DNA of 30,810 nt, from NCBI GenBank assembly GCA_041488155.1, contig JBGPOS010000047.1:1-30810 (forward strand). Direction: 5' to 3'. Positions 6,607-15,384 of the stretch are shown piece after piece. Under the pieces are notes generated by a model that had not been told where the DNA came from, did not search any database, and worked only from the letters and a program-made list of their open reading frames with translations. The position numbers were made by a program, and so were the translations under genes. Numbering within the stretch: the stretch's first letter is position 1; each line of letters opens with the position of its first letter. Source of the stretch: JBGPOS01 sp041488155. Its GTDB lineage: Bacteria > Chloroflexota > Dehalococcoidia > Tepidiformales > Tepidiformaceae.

Positions 6607-7943
6607 CGGACGAGCCGCCAGCGGCGTTCGAGCTCGATCAGGGTCGCAGCATCGGGCTCCCGGTCCGCGTAGCGGGCCTGTTCGAAGGCAGCCGTTATGT
6701 CGTCTGTGACCTCTGCTCGGAACGTGTCCGCGAGGGTTGGCGCGAACTCTTCCGCCGTCTGGCCGACTCCCCGTGGGTGGCCCGTCTCCTCCGCTCGCTC
6801 CAGGACATCCTGGTAGAGGCGAATCGCCCGCGAGGAGGCTTCCCCCCGGCGCCCGGACGATTCTCGTTGGAAAAGCGAGCCCCAAAGAGTTCGCAGATCT
6901 TGTCCCAGGCTCCCGGCGGCGCCTGACTGGGCAGCTTCGAGTTGGACTGCCCGCAGCCGTCGCCGCATCCGGACAAATAACACCGTCAGCCCGGCCGTCA
7001 CAGCCAGGATGATCGCGAGCGCGAGCACGCGCAGCGCGTAGACCACCCCCTGCTGCAGCGCCGACTGGGACTCCGTTTTGTTCGAACTCGCCTCGCCCAC
7101 ACGCTGCTGCGTGGCGTCGACCAGTTGGGGCAGAGGGTCGCGGTTGCCCAGGAACAGTTCGATGAGCTTCTGAATGACCCAGGCAATGGGCGTCAGGACG
7201 ATGAGCAGCACGCGGTCGATCACAGCTCCGAGCACCGTCCCGATGGGACCACCAGCAACCGAGAAGAGCAGCCCAAACACAAGCACGCACACAAGCGTCG
7301 CGGCAACCGTTCCCCCAAGCAGGGTCGCGGTGATTCCCCCGGCACGGATGTTGCCGATCGTCGCGCCGCTCAGTGCGAGCTGCGAACAGGCGAGCGCGAT
7401 CACGGCTACCGCATAGAAGGCCGCGGCCGCCCGCGCCACTTCGCCGGAACGGCTCGTCGCCGCCGCCACCACAGTTACGGCAGTGACGACTACAAAGGGC
7501 AGCCCCACCTCGCGCGGCAGGAACTCCAGTTCGATCTCCCGGTCGGACCGCATCGTCGAGCGTACCCAGATCCCTATCAGGAGGATCGCCCCCATCACCG
7601 CTCGCCCACCGGCACCCGAAGTCGCTTCTGCATCACGGATGAAGTCCGCGATCCAAACCAGGTCCCAGAGCGCGAAGTCCTGGGCGAACTCGATCCGCAT
7701 GATGCCGTAGAGGACCACGTAGGCCGACACAGCGGCGATCGCAAGACCAACTTTCCGCCCCAACGCCCCACCCTGCAGCACGCGCGGCAGTCCGAATCCG
7801 GCGACGCCTGCCAGGACGAACGCCCACGCGCCAACCGCCTCGGGGTGCGGGTCGGTGTAGCCGGAGGCGATCCACTCTGCTCCCGCATACACTGCCAGGC
7901 CCTCCGCCGCCACTGCAGCCAGCACCGCCACGGCCGCGATCAC
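6603..7943 (-). CDS. DUF4129 domain membrane protein
   Basis: A 446-residue membrane protein. Several hydrophobic helices fill the first half, with another strong segment near residues 295-320 (VVYALRVLALAIILAVTAGLTVLFV). The cytosolic C-terminus contains AIRLYQDVLERAEETGHPRG followed by TAEEFAPTL, the hallmark of DUF4129. That domain usually forms the C-terminal tail of transglutaminase-like proteins or stands alone next to MoxR and DUF58 genes, as here. No transglutaminase Cys-His-Asp core is visible, so this is a stand-alone form. The start is the GTG at 7943, overlapping the DUF58 stop as GTGA; a longer upstream frame runs inside the DUF58 gene. The cellular role is unproven and probably concerns envelope or secreted protein maturation. 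Confidence 0.85.
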   Translation of the reverse strand: MIAAVAVLAAVAAEGLAVYAGAEWIASGYTDPHPEAVGAWAFVLAGVAGFGLPRVLQGGALGRKVGLAIAAVSAYVVLYGIMRIEFAQDFALWDLVWIADFIRDAEATSGAGGRAVMGAILLIGIWVRSTMRSDREIELEFLPREVGLPFVVVTAVTVVAAATSRSGEVARAAAAFYAVAVIALACSQLALSGATIGNIRAGGITATLLGGTVAATLVCVLVFGLLFSVAGGPIGTVLGAVIDRVLLIVLTPIAWVIQKLIELFLGNRDPLPQLVDATQQRVGEASSNKTESQSALQQGVVYALRVLALAIILAVTAGLTVLFVRMRRRLRAVQLEAAQSGAAGSLGQDLRTLWGSLFQRESSGRRGEASSRAIRLYQDVLERAEETGHPRGVGQTAEEFAPTLADTFRAEVTDDITAAFEQARYADREPDAATLIELERRWRLVR

Positions 7944-9151
7944 TGCGCGGCCTCCGCCCGTTCGAACGCCCGCCCGAGCGACTGCACCGGTATCCCGGGC
8001 GGTACCGAGGCGAAGACCCGCTCCGAAGTCGCGATCACGAACACCCGGTTCCCGTCGTCGTGGAGCCTCGCGATGACGCCCGCCAGCGCCGGCGGCATCA
8101 ACGCTGCCACCACTACGATCGTCGACCCTGCGGGCATCCGCCCACTCTCGCGCCGAATCGCCCCCGCGAGATCCCCGATCGTCAGCGGCTGAATAACCGC
8201 CAGGGCTTCCAGGACGCGCGACAGCTGGTCGCGCGAACGTGACGGCGCCAGCCGGATCGCTCGGTCGGCGTCCGGGAACGACCCGTTGGCGAGGATGCCC
8301 ACCGCGAAGCGTGCCCCCGCCGCCCAGACCGCCACCGAAGCCGCCGTCGAAACCGTGCGCTCCAGCTCGTCGCGGAGGTAGCCCTCCCACGCGTGGGTCA
8401 TGGTGTCGATGTTCACCATGATGTAGAGCTGCTGCGTCGAAGAGGGCTCGTAGACCCGCGACTGCAGTTCGCCGGTCCGCGCCGTAGCCTTCCAGTCGAT
8501 GCGCTTCATCGGGTCTCCGGGGCGGTAGTCGCGCAGCCCGGCGATACGAAGCGGATCTTCGAAGAGGGGGTTGCGGCCTTTTCGCTCGCCGAAGGGCCGG
8601 TCGGCAGGGAACCCGAGGTCTTCTAGCTTGAACACCTTCGGGTAGACCGTGAGGGTTCGCGGCGAGGTGTCCTGGGTGCGCTGCGGGAACACCCCAAGCA
8701 GGTCAGCAGATCGTATCGTCGCTGGCGCGATGGTGTGGTACCCGCGCCGGTCTGCCTGCACCTGGATCCGCCACTCGTGCCGCTGATACCAGCCCAGCGC
8801 GCCTCGCCGGACCAGCCAGTGCATCCCGGGAGAGGCCGCCGCAGCCAGCTTCTCCGCGGGTGCCAGGAGCGCTTCGACCATGCCAATCCGCCACTCGTAC
8901 CACGGCAACGGCAGCGGTTTGCGGTTCTCGAGCTCGACGTGCATCTCGACCGGCTCGTCCACGAACGCCCGCGTCTCAGCGAGCGTGCGCCGCAACTCGA
9001 CTCGATCGAAGAGGTGCCGGCTCCAGTAGCGGCTGATTCCACCCACCAAGATGACCACGAAGCCGACGCCCGCCACCACCGGCTGCGCCGCGGCGAACCC
9101 GATCAGGATCAGCAGTGAGCCGACGGCGAGCCAGGCGCCCCGGAAGGGCAT
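7940..9151 (-). CDS. DUF58 domain protein (VWA-like fold), MoxR partner
   Basis: A 403-residue protein with two N-terminal membrane segments (about 5-39), a beta-rich region, and the defining DUF58 stretch at about 205-235 (GLRDYRPGDPMKRIDWKATA, ending in SRVYEP). The C-terminal part alternates strands and helices as in a von Willebrand A fold (IMVNIDTMT, then TIVVVAAL and RVFVIAT). The usual MIDAS DxSxS is replaced by NIDTMT, as is common in this family. DUF58 proteins are regularly encoded beside MoxR ATPases and are thought to be their substrates or adaptors. The ATG at 9151 lies three bases after the moxR stop, and the stop overlaps the next gene. Confidence 0.92.
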   Translation of the reverse strand: MPFRGAWLAVGSLLILIGFAAAQPVVAGVGFVVILVGGISRYWSRHLFDRVELRRTLAETRAFVDEPVEMHVELENRKPLPLPWYEWRIGMVEALLAPAEKLAAAASPGMHWLVRRGALGWYQRHEWRIQVQADRRGYHTIAPATIRSADLLGVFPQRTQDTSPRTLTVYPKVFKLEDLGFPADRPFGERKGRNPLFEDPLRIAGLRDYRPGDPMKRIDWKATARTGELQSRVYEPSSTQQLYIMVNIDTMTHAWEGYLRDELERTVSTAASVAVWAAGARFAVGILANGSFPDADRAIRLAPSRSRDQLSRVLEALAVIQPLTIGDLAGAIRRESGRMPAGSTIVVVAALMPPALAGVIARLHDDGNRVFVIATSERVFASVPPGIPVQSLGRAFERAEAAQ

Positions 9152-9154
9152 TGA

Positions 9155-10138
9155 TCAGCCCTCGACAGGCACCGGAATGCGCTCCAGCAGCTCCGCAACC
9201 ACCTGTTCCGCTTCCCGGCCCCGTAGGCGGGCCTGGGTCGAAAGGATCATCCGGTGTGGCAGCACGTGCGGAGCCATCGCCTTTACGTCATCCGGCAACA
9301 CGTAGTCACGCCCGGATATTGCCGCCAGCGCTCGCGCCGTACGGAACAGCGCCAGGCTTCCCCGCGGGCTCGCACCCAGCTCGAACGCAGGGTCTTCACG
9401 CGTCGCCCGCACCAGGCGCACCGCGTAGCGCCGAACCGCGGGTTCCACGTGCAGATGCCGCAGCACGCCAGCGAGCCGCACCAGCTCTTCCGCTTCGAAT
9501 ACCGGCTTCAGGTCGTCCAGCGGGCTGCCGTATTCGAACCGCGAGAGGATCTCGTCCTCACCGTCTTCATCCGGGTAGCCCAGCTTCAGCCGCACGAGGA
9601 AGCGGTCCAGTTGCGCCTCGGGCAACGGGAACGTCCCTTCCAGCTCCACCGGGTTCTGGGTCGCCATGACGAGGAAGGGGCGTGGCAACATCGTTGTCAC
9701 GCCCTCCACGGTCAGCTGCCGCTCCTCCATCGCCTCGAGCAGCGCCGCCTGTGTCCGTGGCGTCGCGCGGTTGATCTCGTCGGCCAGCACCACCTGGGCG
9801 ATGAGCGGGCCTTCCCGGAACGCGAACTCACTCAACTTCTGGTTATAGAAATAGATGCCCGTGATGTCGGAGGGCATCAGGTCCGGCGTGAACTGGATCC
9901 GCCGGAAACTGCATCCCAGCGAGCGCGCGATCGACTTCGCCAGCGTCGTCTTGCCGATACCCGGCACGTCTTCGAGGAGGATGTGTCCCTCGCAGAGCAA
10001 CGCCACCATCGCCAGCCGCACAACCTCGGTCTTTCCGACGATCACCCGCTCGACGTTCGCCTGGAGCCGCTCGGCGATCGTCTTGATCGCGTCGACGTCG
10101 GCCGGTGATAGGCGGCCCTGTACCTCTGTTTCAGTCAC
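9155..10138 (-). CDS. MoxR-family AAA+ ATPase
   Basis: A 327-residue chaperone-like AAA+ ATPase of the MoxR/RavA class. Walker A is EDVPGIGKTTLAK, Walker B is VVLADEINRATPRTQ, and sensor 1 is FLVMATQNPVE. The C-terminal lid has the arginine-rich SPRGSLALFRTARA typical of the family. MoxR ATPases act with DUF58 and VWA proteins to mature or assemble protein complexes; the two downstream genes fit that context. The start is the GTG at 10138, with GGAG about ten bases upstream. It is the first gene of a three-gene operon and is divergent from the MBL-fold hydrolase gene across 183 bases. Confidence 0.95.
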   Translation of the reverse strand: MTETEVQGRLSPADVDAIKTIAERLQANVERVIVGKTEVVRLAMVALLCEGHILLEDVPGIGKTTLAKSIARSLGCSFRRIQFTPDLMPSDITGIYFYNQKLSEFAFREGPLIAQVVLADEINRATPRTQAALLEAMEERQLTVEGVTTMLPRPFLVMATQNPVELEGTFPLPEAQLDRFLVRLKLGYPDEDGEDEILSRFEYGSPLDDLKPVFEAEELVRLAGVLRHLHVEPAVRRYAVRLVRATREDPAFELGASPRGSLALFRTARALAAISGRDYVLPDDVKAMAPHVLPHRMILSTQARLRGREAEQVVAELLERIPVPVEG

Positions 10139-10309
10139 CAGTGGATCGCTCCTCAGCCCCGGATGCTACGCGCGATGATCGCCCTACGCGAATACGACGG
10201 GCGTGCAGACCCGGATGTCAGCCGGCTGCGCGCGTGCCTGTCCGGACAGTAAGGACGGAGCGAGCAGATCCCGCGCGACCCCGGCGAAGGCACCAGGGCA
10301 ACAACCCTC

Positions 10310-10321
10310 TAGACTCCCACC
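10310..10321 (+). promoter_or_regulatory. candidate -10 box for a leaderless MBL-fold gene
   Basis: TAGACT (10310-10315) ends six bases before the GTG start at 10322 and there is no ribosome site between them. The spacing equals that expected between a -10 box and the transcription start, so the mRNA could begin at the start codon. No good -35 box is visible. The rest of the 10139-10309 gap holds nothing else I recognise. Confidence 0.35.
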
Positions 10322-11326
10322 GTGGCGACGGTTCAACGGATATCCCTTGCCTACAACAGCGTCTACGTCGTCGAAGACGTGGGCGGCCGCGTCCTCATCG
10401 ATACCGGACCGGACTACCGCGGCGCCTTCGACATCCTGCGCGAGGCGCTGGCGGGGCGTCCGCCCGAGCTCGTCGTTGCCACGCACGGCCACCTCGACCA
10501 CGCCGGCCTCGGGGCGCGCTGGCAGGAGTCAGGATGCCCGGTCGCTCTGTCCGTGGACGATCTCCATTTGGCCAGCGAACCCCAGCTCGCGCGCCCGTCC
10601 GAGATGGACGACTTCGCGGCCTTCGTCGCCTCGACAGGTGCGCCGGCATGGCTGCAGCTCCAGGTTCTCGCCGGTCTCGAACAGCGGAGGGACTGGGCAC
10701 AAGTGGCGGCCACGCAGTCGCGCTACCCCGCGGCCGGACGCGGTGGACGCTGGCCCACCGGCTTCCGCTTCGAACACTTCGCCCCGCAGCGCGAGCTTCC
10801 GCCCGAGACCACCCAGGTTGGTGCAGGGCTCGTTGCCCTTCCCTGCCCCGGACACACCCCTGGCAACCTCGTCGTCGTCCACGAAGGCGAAGGTTGGCTC
10901 TTCTCTGGCGACCAGCTTCTCCCGGAGATCACCCCGACGCCGGCCATTCAGTTCCGCTACCCGGCCGACGATGGTGCCCCTTCTGGCCAGCGGTTCCGCA
11001 GCCTGCCTGCCTTCGTCGCATCGCTCCGGCTGGTCCAGTCCCGCCAATTCGTCCGCTGCTTCCCGGGACACGGCGAGCCCTTTGACGACGTAGCGGGCAC
11101 GATCGCCGCCAATCTTGCCGCCATCGAACAGCGCACCGAACGCATTGCCGCCGAACTGAACGAGGCTGGCCCGGCCTCCCTCTACGCCCTCTGCGAGCGG
11201 CTCTACCCACGTGCACTCCGCCGGCGTTTCTGGCAAATCGTCTCTACCGTCCAGGGACACTTCGACCTGCTCGAAGACACAGCTCGCGTCCAACGGACCG
11301 GCGACACCTACACGCTGATTCGCTGA
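10322..11326 (+). CDS. metallo-beta-lactamase fold hydrolase
   Basis: A 334-residue protein with a complete metallo-beta-lactamase metal site: THGHLDHAG (His55, His57, Asp59, His60), PCPGHTPGN, GDQLLPEITP and the final CFPGHGEPF. An extra segment of about 90 residues between the first and second motifs, and a C-terminal helical part of about 80 residues (ALCERLYPRALRRRFWQIVSTVQGH) resembling a winged-helix tail, are typical of the glyoxalase II-like/LACTB2 group. The substrate is not evident; thioesters and other small hydrolysable metabolites are the usual range. It starts at GTG with no ribosome site and is followed in the same direction by a small cupin gene. Confidence 0.9.
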   Translation: MATVQRISLAYNSVYVVEDVGGRVLIDTGPDYRGAFDILREALAGRPPELVVATHGHLDHAGLGARWQESGCPVALSVDDLHLASEPQLARPSEMDDFAAFVASTGAPAWLQLQVLAGLEQRRDWAQVAATQSRYPAAGRGGRWPTGFRFEHFAPQRELPPETTQVGAGLVALPCPGHTPGNLVVVHEGEGWLFSGDQLLPEITPTPAIQFRYPADDGAPSGQRFRSLPAFVASLRLVQSRQFVRCFPGHGEPFDDVAGTIAANLAAIEQRTERIAAELNEAGPASLYALCERLYPRALRRRFWQIVSTVQGHFDLLEDTARVQRTGDTYTLIR

Positions 11327-11389
11327 CCCGTTACGACTTCCCGTCCCCGGCGGCAGGGCCACTCGGGCCGACTGTGCCATTGCGGCGCT

Positions 11390-11443
11390 TGATACGATGA
11401 AGCTCGCATCCAACGGCGAGGCAAGTCGCCGGGAGGGACTACA
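11390..11443 (+). promoter_or_regulatory. promoter, hairpin and ribosome site ahead of the cupin gene
   Basis: TGATACGAT (11390-11398) reads as an extended -10 element. It is followed by a 6-bp hairpin, CGGCGA (11414-11419) pairing with TCGCCG (11426-11431) across a 6-base loop. The hairpin touches a strong GGGAGGG ribosome site (11431-11437), which is six bases before the ATG at 11443. The hairpin could limit access to the ribosome site. The ATG opens a frame that closes after 12 codons (see the cupin entry). Confidence 0.5.
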
Positions 11444-11482
11444 TGACAAGCCCACGGCCCCAAAAAAGTCGGGAATTATGAG

Positions 11483-11785
11483 TTGCTCGAAGACTTCGCG
11501 ACAACGGAAGCGACGGTCCGTGTGTTTCGGCTGAGCCGCGGCGCCGGTGGCGTGAACCGCCACGTGCACCACCGATCCACCCAGATCTACGTGGCCCTCG
11601 AAGGCTCAGCCCTGATCGAGAGCGATGGTGAGACGACGGTGCTCGCCCCCTACCGCGCCACCGTCATCGCCCCCGGGTCGACCCACAGCGCTCAGCCCGC
11701 CCAACAGACCGCAATCCTGATGAACATTTCGATCCCACCGCTGCAGGCCGACGACCAGGTACCCGTCGTGACCACCGACTGGTAG
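11483..11785 (+). CDS. small cupin-domain protein, apparently frameshifted near its start
   Basis: A 100-residue single cupin: the metal motif region reads NRHVHHRSTQIYVALEG (His27, His29, His30, Gln34), followed by YRATVIAPGSTHSAQP with the second-motif histidine. Function is unknown; such small cupins bind metal or sugars. The open frame starts only at a TTG (11483) with no ribosome site. A strong ribosome site and ATG (11443) lie 40 bases upstream but one base out of frame. Removing one A from the A6 run at 11462-11467 would join them and give MTSPRPQKVGNYELLEDF as the N-terminus, a natural cupin start. This is either a sequencing or assembly error, a true frameshift, or slippage on the A run. 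Confidence 0.75.
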   Translation: MLEDFATTEATVRVFRLSRGAGGVNRHVHHRSTQIYVALEGSALIESDGETTVLAPYRATVIAPGSTHSAQPAQQTAILMNISIPPLQADDQVPVVTTDW

Positions 11786-11799
11786 CCTGCCCGCTACCG

Positions 11800-13581
11800 C
11801 TAGCCCTTCTTCAGCCGTTCGGGGGTGAAGTAGGCCTTCAGCAGCCCGTCCGCGACGCCGGTGTACCCGAACTTGAGGTACGCGTTCTTCACCCAGGGCT
11901 GCGCGTACGACCAACCGCCGTTCGCGTGGATCGGGACGACCAGCAACGATTCGGACATCTTGTACTGGATCGCCTTGATGTAGCTCTCGCGTTCGGCGGC
12001 ATCAAGGATCGTCCGCTGCTTTTCGAACATCGCGTCCAGCGCTGGCTGCTCCGCGATCGGCGTCCCACCCCAGATGCGAAGTGACCCCTTGCTCCAATAG
12101 TTCAGCAGGAACTGGTCGTCAGGGTCGCGCGACACGCTTTGGGGGCCGATGCCGATGCTGTCCGGGCCCATCTTTCCCAGGAACGTGGTCGGAAAGTACG
12201 ACGCGTACGGCTCAAAGACGAGCTCGCTCTCGAACCCGGCCTCGCGGATCGTGTCAGCGGCGATCTCCGCCGTTTGCTTCCACATCGCCCCGTAGACGTC
12301 GAAGCTGCTGAGGAGCTTGAATCTCACGGTGTCGGAGCCTGTTGCGGCCTTCAGAAGGTCCTTCGCGTCCTTGATGTTTCGGATCCAGTAGCGGCCGCTG
12401 GCGCCGTAGTCCTTGTTGTTGTCACGAGGGGAGACGTAGAACGGCGCGAGCGCGGGCGGCACGAACGAAGACCAGTTTCCCCTGCCGAGGGAGTCCTGGA
12501 GCTTGAGCGCGCCTTCGCGGTCGAACGCCATGGAGAGTGCCTGGCGGACGCGGAGGTCGTCGAACGGCTTGTTGTCGAAATTGAACTTGAACGACGCCTG
12601 CGTGGCCCCCGCGAAGAAAACGTCCGTCCCCTTCGGGTCCAGCAGCGGGTGCGACTCCTTGTAGATCGATGGGCCAAGACCGCTCAAGTCGTAGCCGCCG
12701 CCCTGCAACGCCGCCACGATCTGTTGCGCGTTAAAGATCAAGTCCGCCTCTACCCGGTCAAAGTTCGGCAGGGGAGCGTCGTGGAACGCAGGGTGTTTGT
12801 GCCAGGCGATCGCCACCCCGGGTTCGTGCCTGTCGAAGACGTACGGGCCGGTGCCGACCGGGTTGGTCCTCACCTGCCCGCTTTCGATGGTCTCGACCGG
12901 CACGAGCCACATGTCACGGTCAGACCCAGCACGCGTGGCCAGGAACGGGGCGAACGGCGCCTTCATCGTAATCTTGATCGTCCGCTCGTCCGGGGCGGTG
13001 ATCCTGTCGACGACATCCGTCCACGTCTTCGGGTTGGGCCCGGCGATACCAGGGCTTGCTTTCTCTCTGACAAAAGCCTCGTAGGACTTCAAGAAGTCGG
13101 TCGCAGTGGCGACCCGTCCGTTCATAGGCGGCTTGTCGTGCCAGCGGACGTTCGGCTTCAGGGTGAAGAGGTAGGTGAGATTGTCCGGCTGCTCCCACTT
13201 AGCGGCGATATCGCCCTCGAGTTTCGTCAGGTCGGTCGGCTCGATCTTTGGCCCGCCTGTTGGCCGAAGCAGCCGGCTGTAGTGAAAGGCCGATGCAACG
13301 TGCGTCGCGAAGTAGATCGTCTCGAACGGATAGAGGGTTGGGACGGGAGAGGCGAGTCCAAAGGATGCGAGCCCCAAGAGCGGAAAGCGGACGGTGCCGC
13401 CCTGGGTGATCTTCTCGGATGTGGGGGTCCCGCCGGCGGCCGGACTCGTCCCGGCCTTCCCACCGTCATCGCCGCAACCGGCAAGCGCGAGCCCTGCGGC
13501 GCCGGCCATAGCGGCCGCCCCGGCCTGTACGAACCTGCGGCGGGAGATCCCTGCGCGTCGCGTCCAGTAGTCGCTCCTCAC
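11800..13581 (-). CDS. Tat-exported lipoprotein, ABC transporter substrate-binding protein family 5 (copy 1)
   Basis: A 593-residue binding protein of the dipeptide/oligopeptide (SBP family 5) class. The N-terminus carries a twin-arginine motif (SRRRFVQAG), a short hydrophobic helix and the lipobox LALAGC, so it is probably exported folded and anchored by lipid. Family landmarks are LEGDIAAKWEQPDNLTYLFT, then LKPNVRWHDKPPMNGR near residue 140 and DLRVRQALSMAFDREGAL in the second half. The start is the GTG at 13581, nine bases before the copy 2 stop, because an upstream extension has no homology to the other copies. It is the last of three tandem paralogues; no permease or ATPase gene is near. 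Ligand unknown. Confidence 0.9.
   Translation of the reverse strand: MRSDYWTRRAGISRRRFVQAGAAAMAGAAGLALAGCGDDGGKAGTSPAAGGTPTSEKITQGGTVRFPLLGLASFGLASPVPTLYPFETIYFATHVASAFHYSRLLRPTGGPKIEPTDLTKLEGDIAAKWEQPDNLTYLFTLKPNVRWHDKPPMNGRVATATDFLKSYEAFVREKASPGIAGPNPKTWTDVVDRITAPDERTIKITMKAPFAPFLATRAGSDRDMWLVPVETIESGQVRTNPVGTGPYVFDRHEPGVAIAWHKHPAFHDAPLPNFDRVEADLIFNAQQIVAALQGGGYDLSGLGPSIYKESHPLLDPKGTDVFFAGATQASFKFNFDNKPFDDLRVRQALSMAFDREGALKLQDSLGRGNWSSFVPPALAPFYVSPRDNNKDYGASGRYWIRNIKDAKDLLKAATGSDTVRFKLLSSFDVYGAMWKQTAEIAADTIREAGFESELVFEPYASYFPTTFLGKMGPDSIGIGPQSVSRDPDDQFLLNYWSKGSLRIWGGTPIAEQPALDAMFEKQRTILDAAERESYIKAIQYKMSESLLVVPIHANGGWSYAQPWVKNAYLKFGYTGVADGLLKAYFTPERLKKG
13394..13507. repeat. 114-bp perfect repeat shared by copies 1 and 2 of the binding-protein genes
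   Basis: 13394-13507 and 15190-15303 are identical base for base over 114 positions, in the same orientation, and encode the end of the signal peptide, the lipobox and the linker. Both flanks diverge at once, including the mature region just downstream. This is the mark of recent gene conversion or unequal recombination within the array. Confidence 0.9.
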
Positions 13582-13589
13582 TGCTACAG

Positions 13590-15377
13590 CTAGCCCTTCT
13601 TCAGCCGTTCGGGATTGAAGTAGGCCTTCAGGAGCCCGTCCGAGATGCCGGTAAGCGCGGCCGTGGGGTACGCGCTCTTCAACCACGGCTGCGTGTAGGT
13701 CCAGGCGGCGACGACGCTATGGATGGGGACAACCAGCAACGATTCCGACATCTTGTACTGGATCGCCTTGATATAGCTCTCCCGTTCGGCGAAATCGAGG
13801 ATCGTCCGCTGCTTGTCGAACATCGGGTCCAGCTCTGCCTGCTCCGCAATCGGCGTCCCACCCCAGACAGGGCTGGTCAGCGACTTGCTCCAGTAATTCT
13901 GTAGGAAGCTGTCGCTGGGGTCGCGAGGGGAGTTGAAAAAGCCAATGCCGATGCTCTCCGGGGCCATCTTTCCGCGGAACGTGCTCGTGATGTACGAAGC
14001 GTAGGGCTCGTAGACAGGCTCGGCTTCGAATCCCGCCTCACGGATCGTGTCGGCTGCTATTTCGACCACCTGCTTCCAAACTGGCCCGTAGAGGTCGATG
14101 GTGCTTACGAGCTTCAACCTCAACGTATCGGAGCCTGTCGCCGCCTTCAGCAGATCCCTCGCGTCCTTGACGTTGCGGTTCCAAACGCGGCCGCTGGCGC
14201 CGTACTCGCTGTTCCGGTCACGAGGCGAGACGTAGTACGGCGCAAGTCCGGGCGGCAGGAACGAACACCAGTTTCCGCGACCGGTCGCATCCTGGAGCTT
14301 CAGGGCTCCTTCGCGGTCGAACGCCATCGAGAGTGCCTGGCGCACGCGGAGGTCGTTGAAGGGCCTATTGTCGAAATTGAAGTGGAAACCCGCCGTCTGG
14401 CGGCCGCCCGGGAAGAAGTCAGTCCCCTGCGGATCCAGCAGCGCATGCGACTCCTTGTAAAGCGATGGGGCAAGCCCGCTCAGGTCGTAGCCCCCACCCT
14501 GCAGCGCCGCCACGATCTGCTGCGGGTCATTAATCAGGCCGGCCTCTGCACGGTCGAAGTTCGGCAGGGGAGCGTCGTGGAACGCCGGATGCCTGCGCCA
14601 GGTGATGGCGACCCCGGCCTCGAACCTTTCGAAAACATACGGGCCCGTGCCGACCGGGTCCTTCTTCACCTGGCCGCTGTCGATGGTCTCGGCCGGCACG
14701 AGCCAGAAGTCACGGTCCGACGCCGCTCGCGTCGCGAGGAACGGAGCGTACGGCGCCTTCATCGTGATCCTGACGGTACGGTCGTCCGGCGCCGTGATCT
14801 TGTCCACGACTGCCGTCCATGCCGACTGGAACAGGAAGGGGCCCCCGGGTGTGCTGATTGCCTTCGCTCCGGCGAACGCCTCGTAGCAATTCAAGAAATC
14901 AGTAGCGGTTGCCAGCCGGCCGTTCAATGGTGGTTTGTCGTGCCAGCGGACGTTCGGCTTCAAGGTGAAGAGGTAGGTCAGGCTGTCCGGCTGCTCCCAC
15001 TTCGCTGCCAAGTCGCCCTCGAGTTTCGTCAGGTCGCTCGGGTCGATGGCTGGTCCGCCCGCCGGCCGAAGCAAGCGACTGTAGTGGAACGCCGCTGCCG
15101 CATGTGTGGCCGGAAAGCTGCTTTCGAACGGAAAGAGCGAGACTGAGGGCGAAGGACCCCCCAAACCTCCTACGAGCGGGAAGCGAAGCGTGCCGCCCTG
15201 GGTGATCTTCTCGGATGTGGGGGTCCCGCCGGCGGCCGGACTCGTCCCGGCCTTCCCACCGTCATCGCCGCAACCGGCAAGCGCGAGCCCTGCGGCGCCG
15301 GCCGTCGCAGCTGCCCCGGCCTGAATGAACCGCCTGCGGGAAATGCGCGCGCGTCGCCTCCAGTAGTTGCTATTCAC
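13590..15377 (-). CDS. Tat-exported lipoprotein, SBP family 5 (copy 2)
   Basis: A 595-residue paralogue of the flanking genes with the same layout: RR-type signal ISRRRFIQAG, lipobox LALAGC, then a linker GDDGGKAGTSPAAGG and the binding domain. It diverges most in the ligand-facing middle and the C-terminus (for example VVAAWTYTQPWLKSAYPTAA), which hints at a different ligand. A 114-bp stretch covering the lipobox, linker and start of the mature protein (15190-15303) is identical to copy 1. The start is the GTG at 15377, seven bases after the copy 3 stop. The gene is probably co-transcribed with copies 1 and 3. Confidence 0.9.
   Translation of the reverse strand: MNSNYWRRRARISRRRFIQAGAAATAGAAGLALAGCGDDGGKAGTSPAAGGTPTSEKITQGGTLRFPLVGGLGGPSPSVSLFPFESSFPATHAAAAFHYSRLLRPAGGPAIDPSDLTKLEGDLAAKWEQPDSLTYLFTLKPNVRWHDKPPLNGRLATATDFLNCYEAFAGAKAISTPGGPFLFQSAWTAVVDKITAPDDRTVRITMKAPYAPFLATRAASDRDFWLVPAETIDSGQVKKDPVGTGPYVFERFEAGVAITWRRHPAFHDAPLPNFDRAEAGLINDPQQIVAALQGGGYDLSGLAPSLYKESHALLDPQGTDFFPGGRQTAGFHFNFDNRPFNDLRVRQALSMAFDREGALKLQDATGRGNWCSFLPPGLAPYYVSPRDRNSEYGASGRVWNRNVKDARDLLKAATGSDTLRLKLVSTIDLYGPVWKQVVEIAADTIREAGFEAEPVYEPYASYITSTFRGKMAPESIGIGFFNSPRDPSDSFLQNYWSKSLTSPVWGGTPIAEQAELDPMFDKQRTILDFAERESYIKAIQYKMSESLLVVPIHSVVAAWTYTQPWLKSAYPTAALTGISDGLLKAYFNPERLKKG
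15190..15303. repeat. second copy of the 114-bp perfect repeat
   Basis: Identical partner of 13394-13507, inside the 5' part of the copy 2 gene. The equivalent part of copy 3 (about 16970-17080) is similar but carries many substitutions, so the identity is specific to copies 1 and 2. Confidence 0.9.
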
Positions 15378-15384
15378 GCGATCG

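Noticed and set aside
5581..7290. 569-residue open frame on the minus strand spanning murI, comB and DUF4129
   Set aside because: It crosses three real genes with clear motifs in other frames and is of low complexity.
10105..11085. 326-residue Arg-rich open frame over the MBL hydrolase
   Set aside because: The metal-binding motifs of the hydrolase are in another frame. This frame has the composition of a GC-rich shadow.
11786..11799. Terminator between the convergent cupin and binding-protein genes
   Set aside because: Only 14 bases separate the stops, and I see no hairpin with a T run.
13581..13686. N-terminal extension of the copy 1 binding protein upstream of the GTG
   Set aside because: The extension overlaps the copy 2 gene end and repeats its 3' sequence in another frame. 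The twin-arginine signal would no longer be N-terminal.
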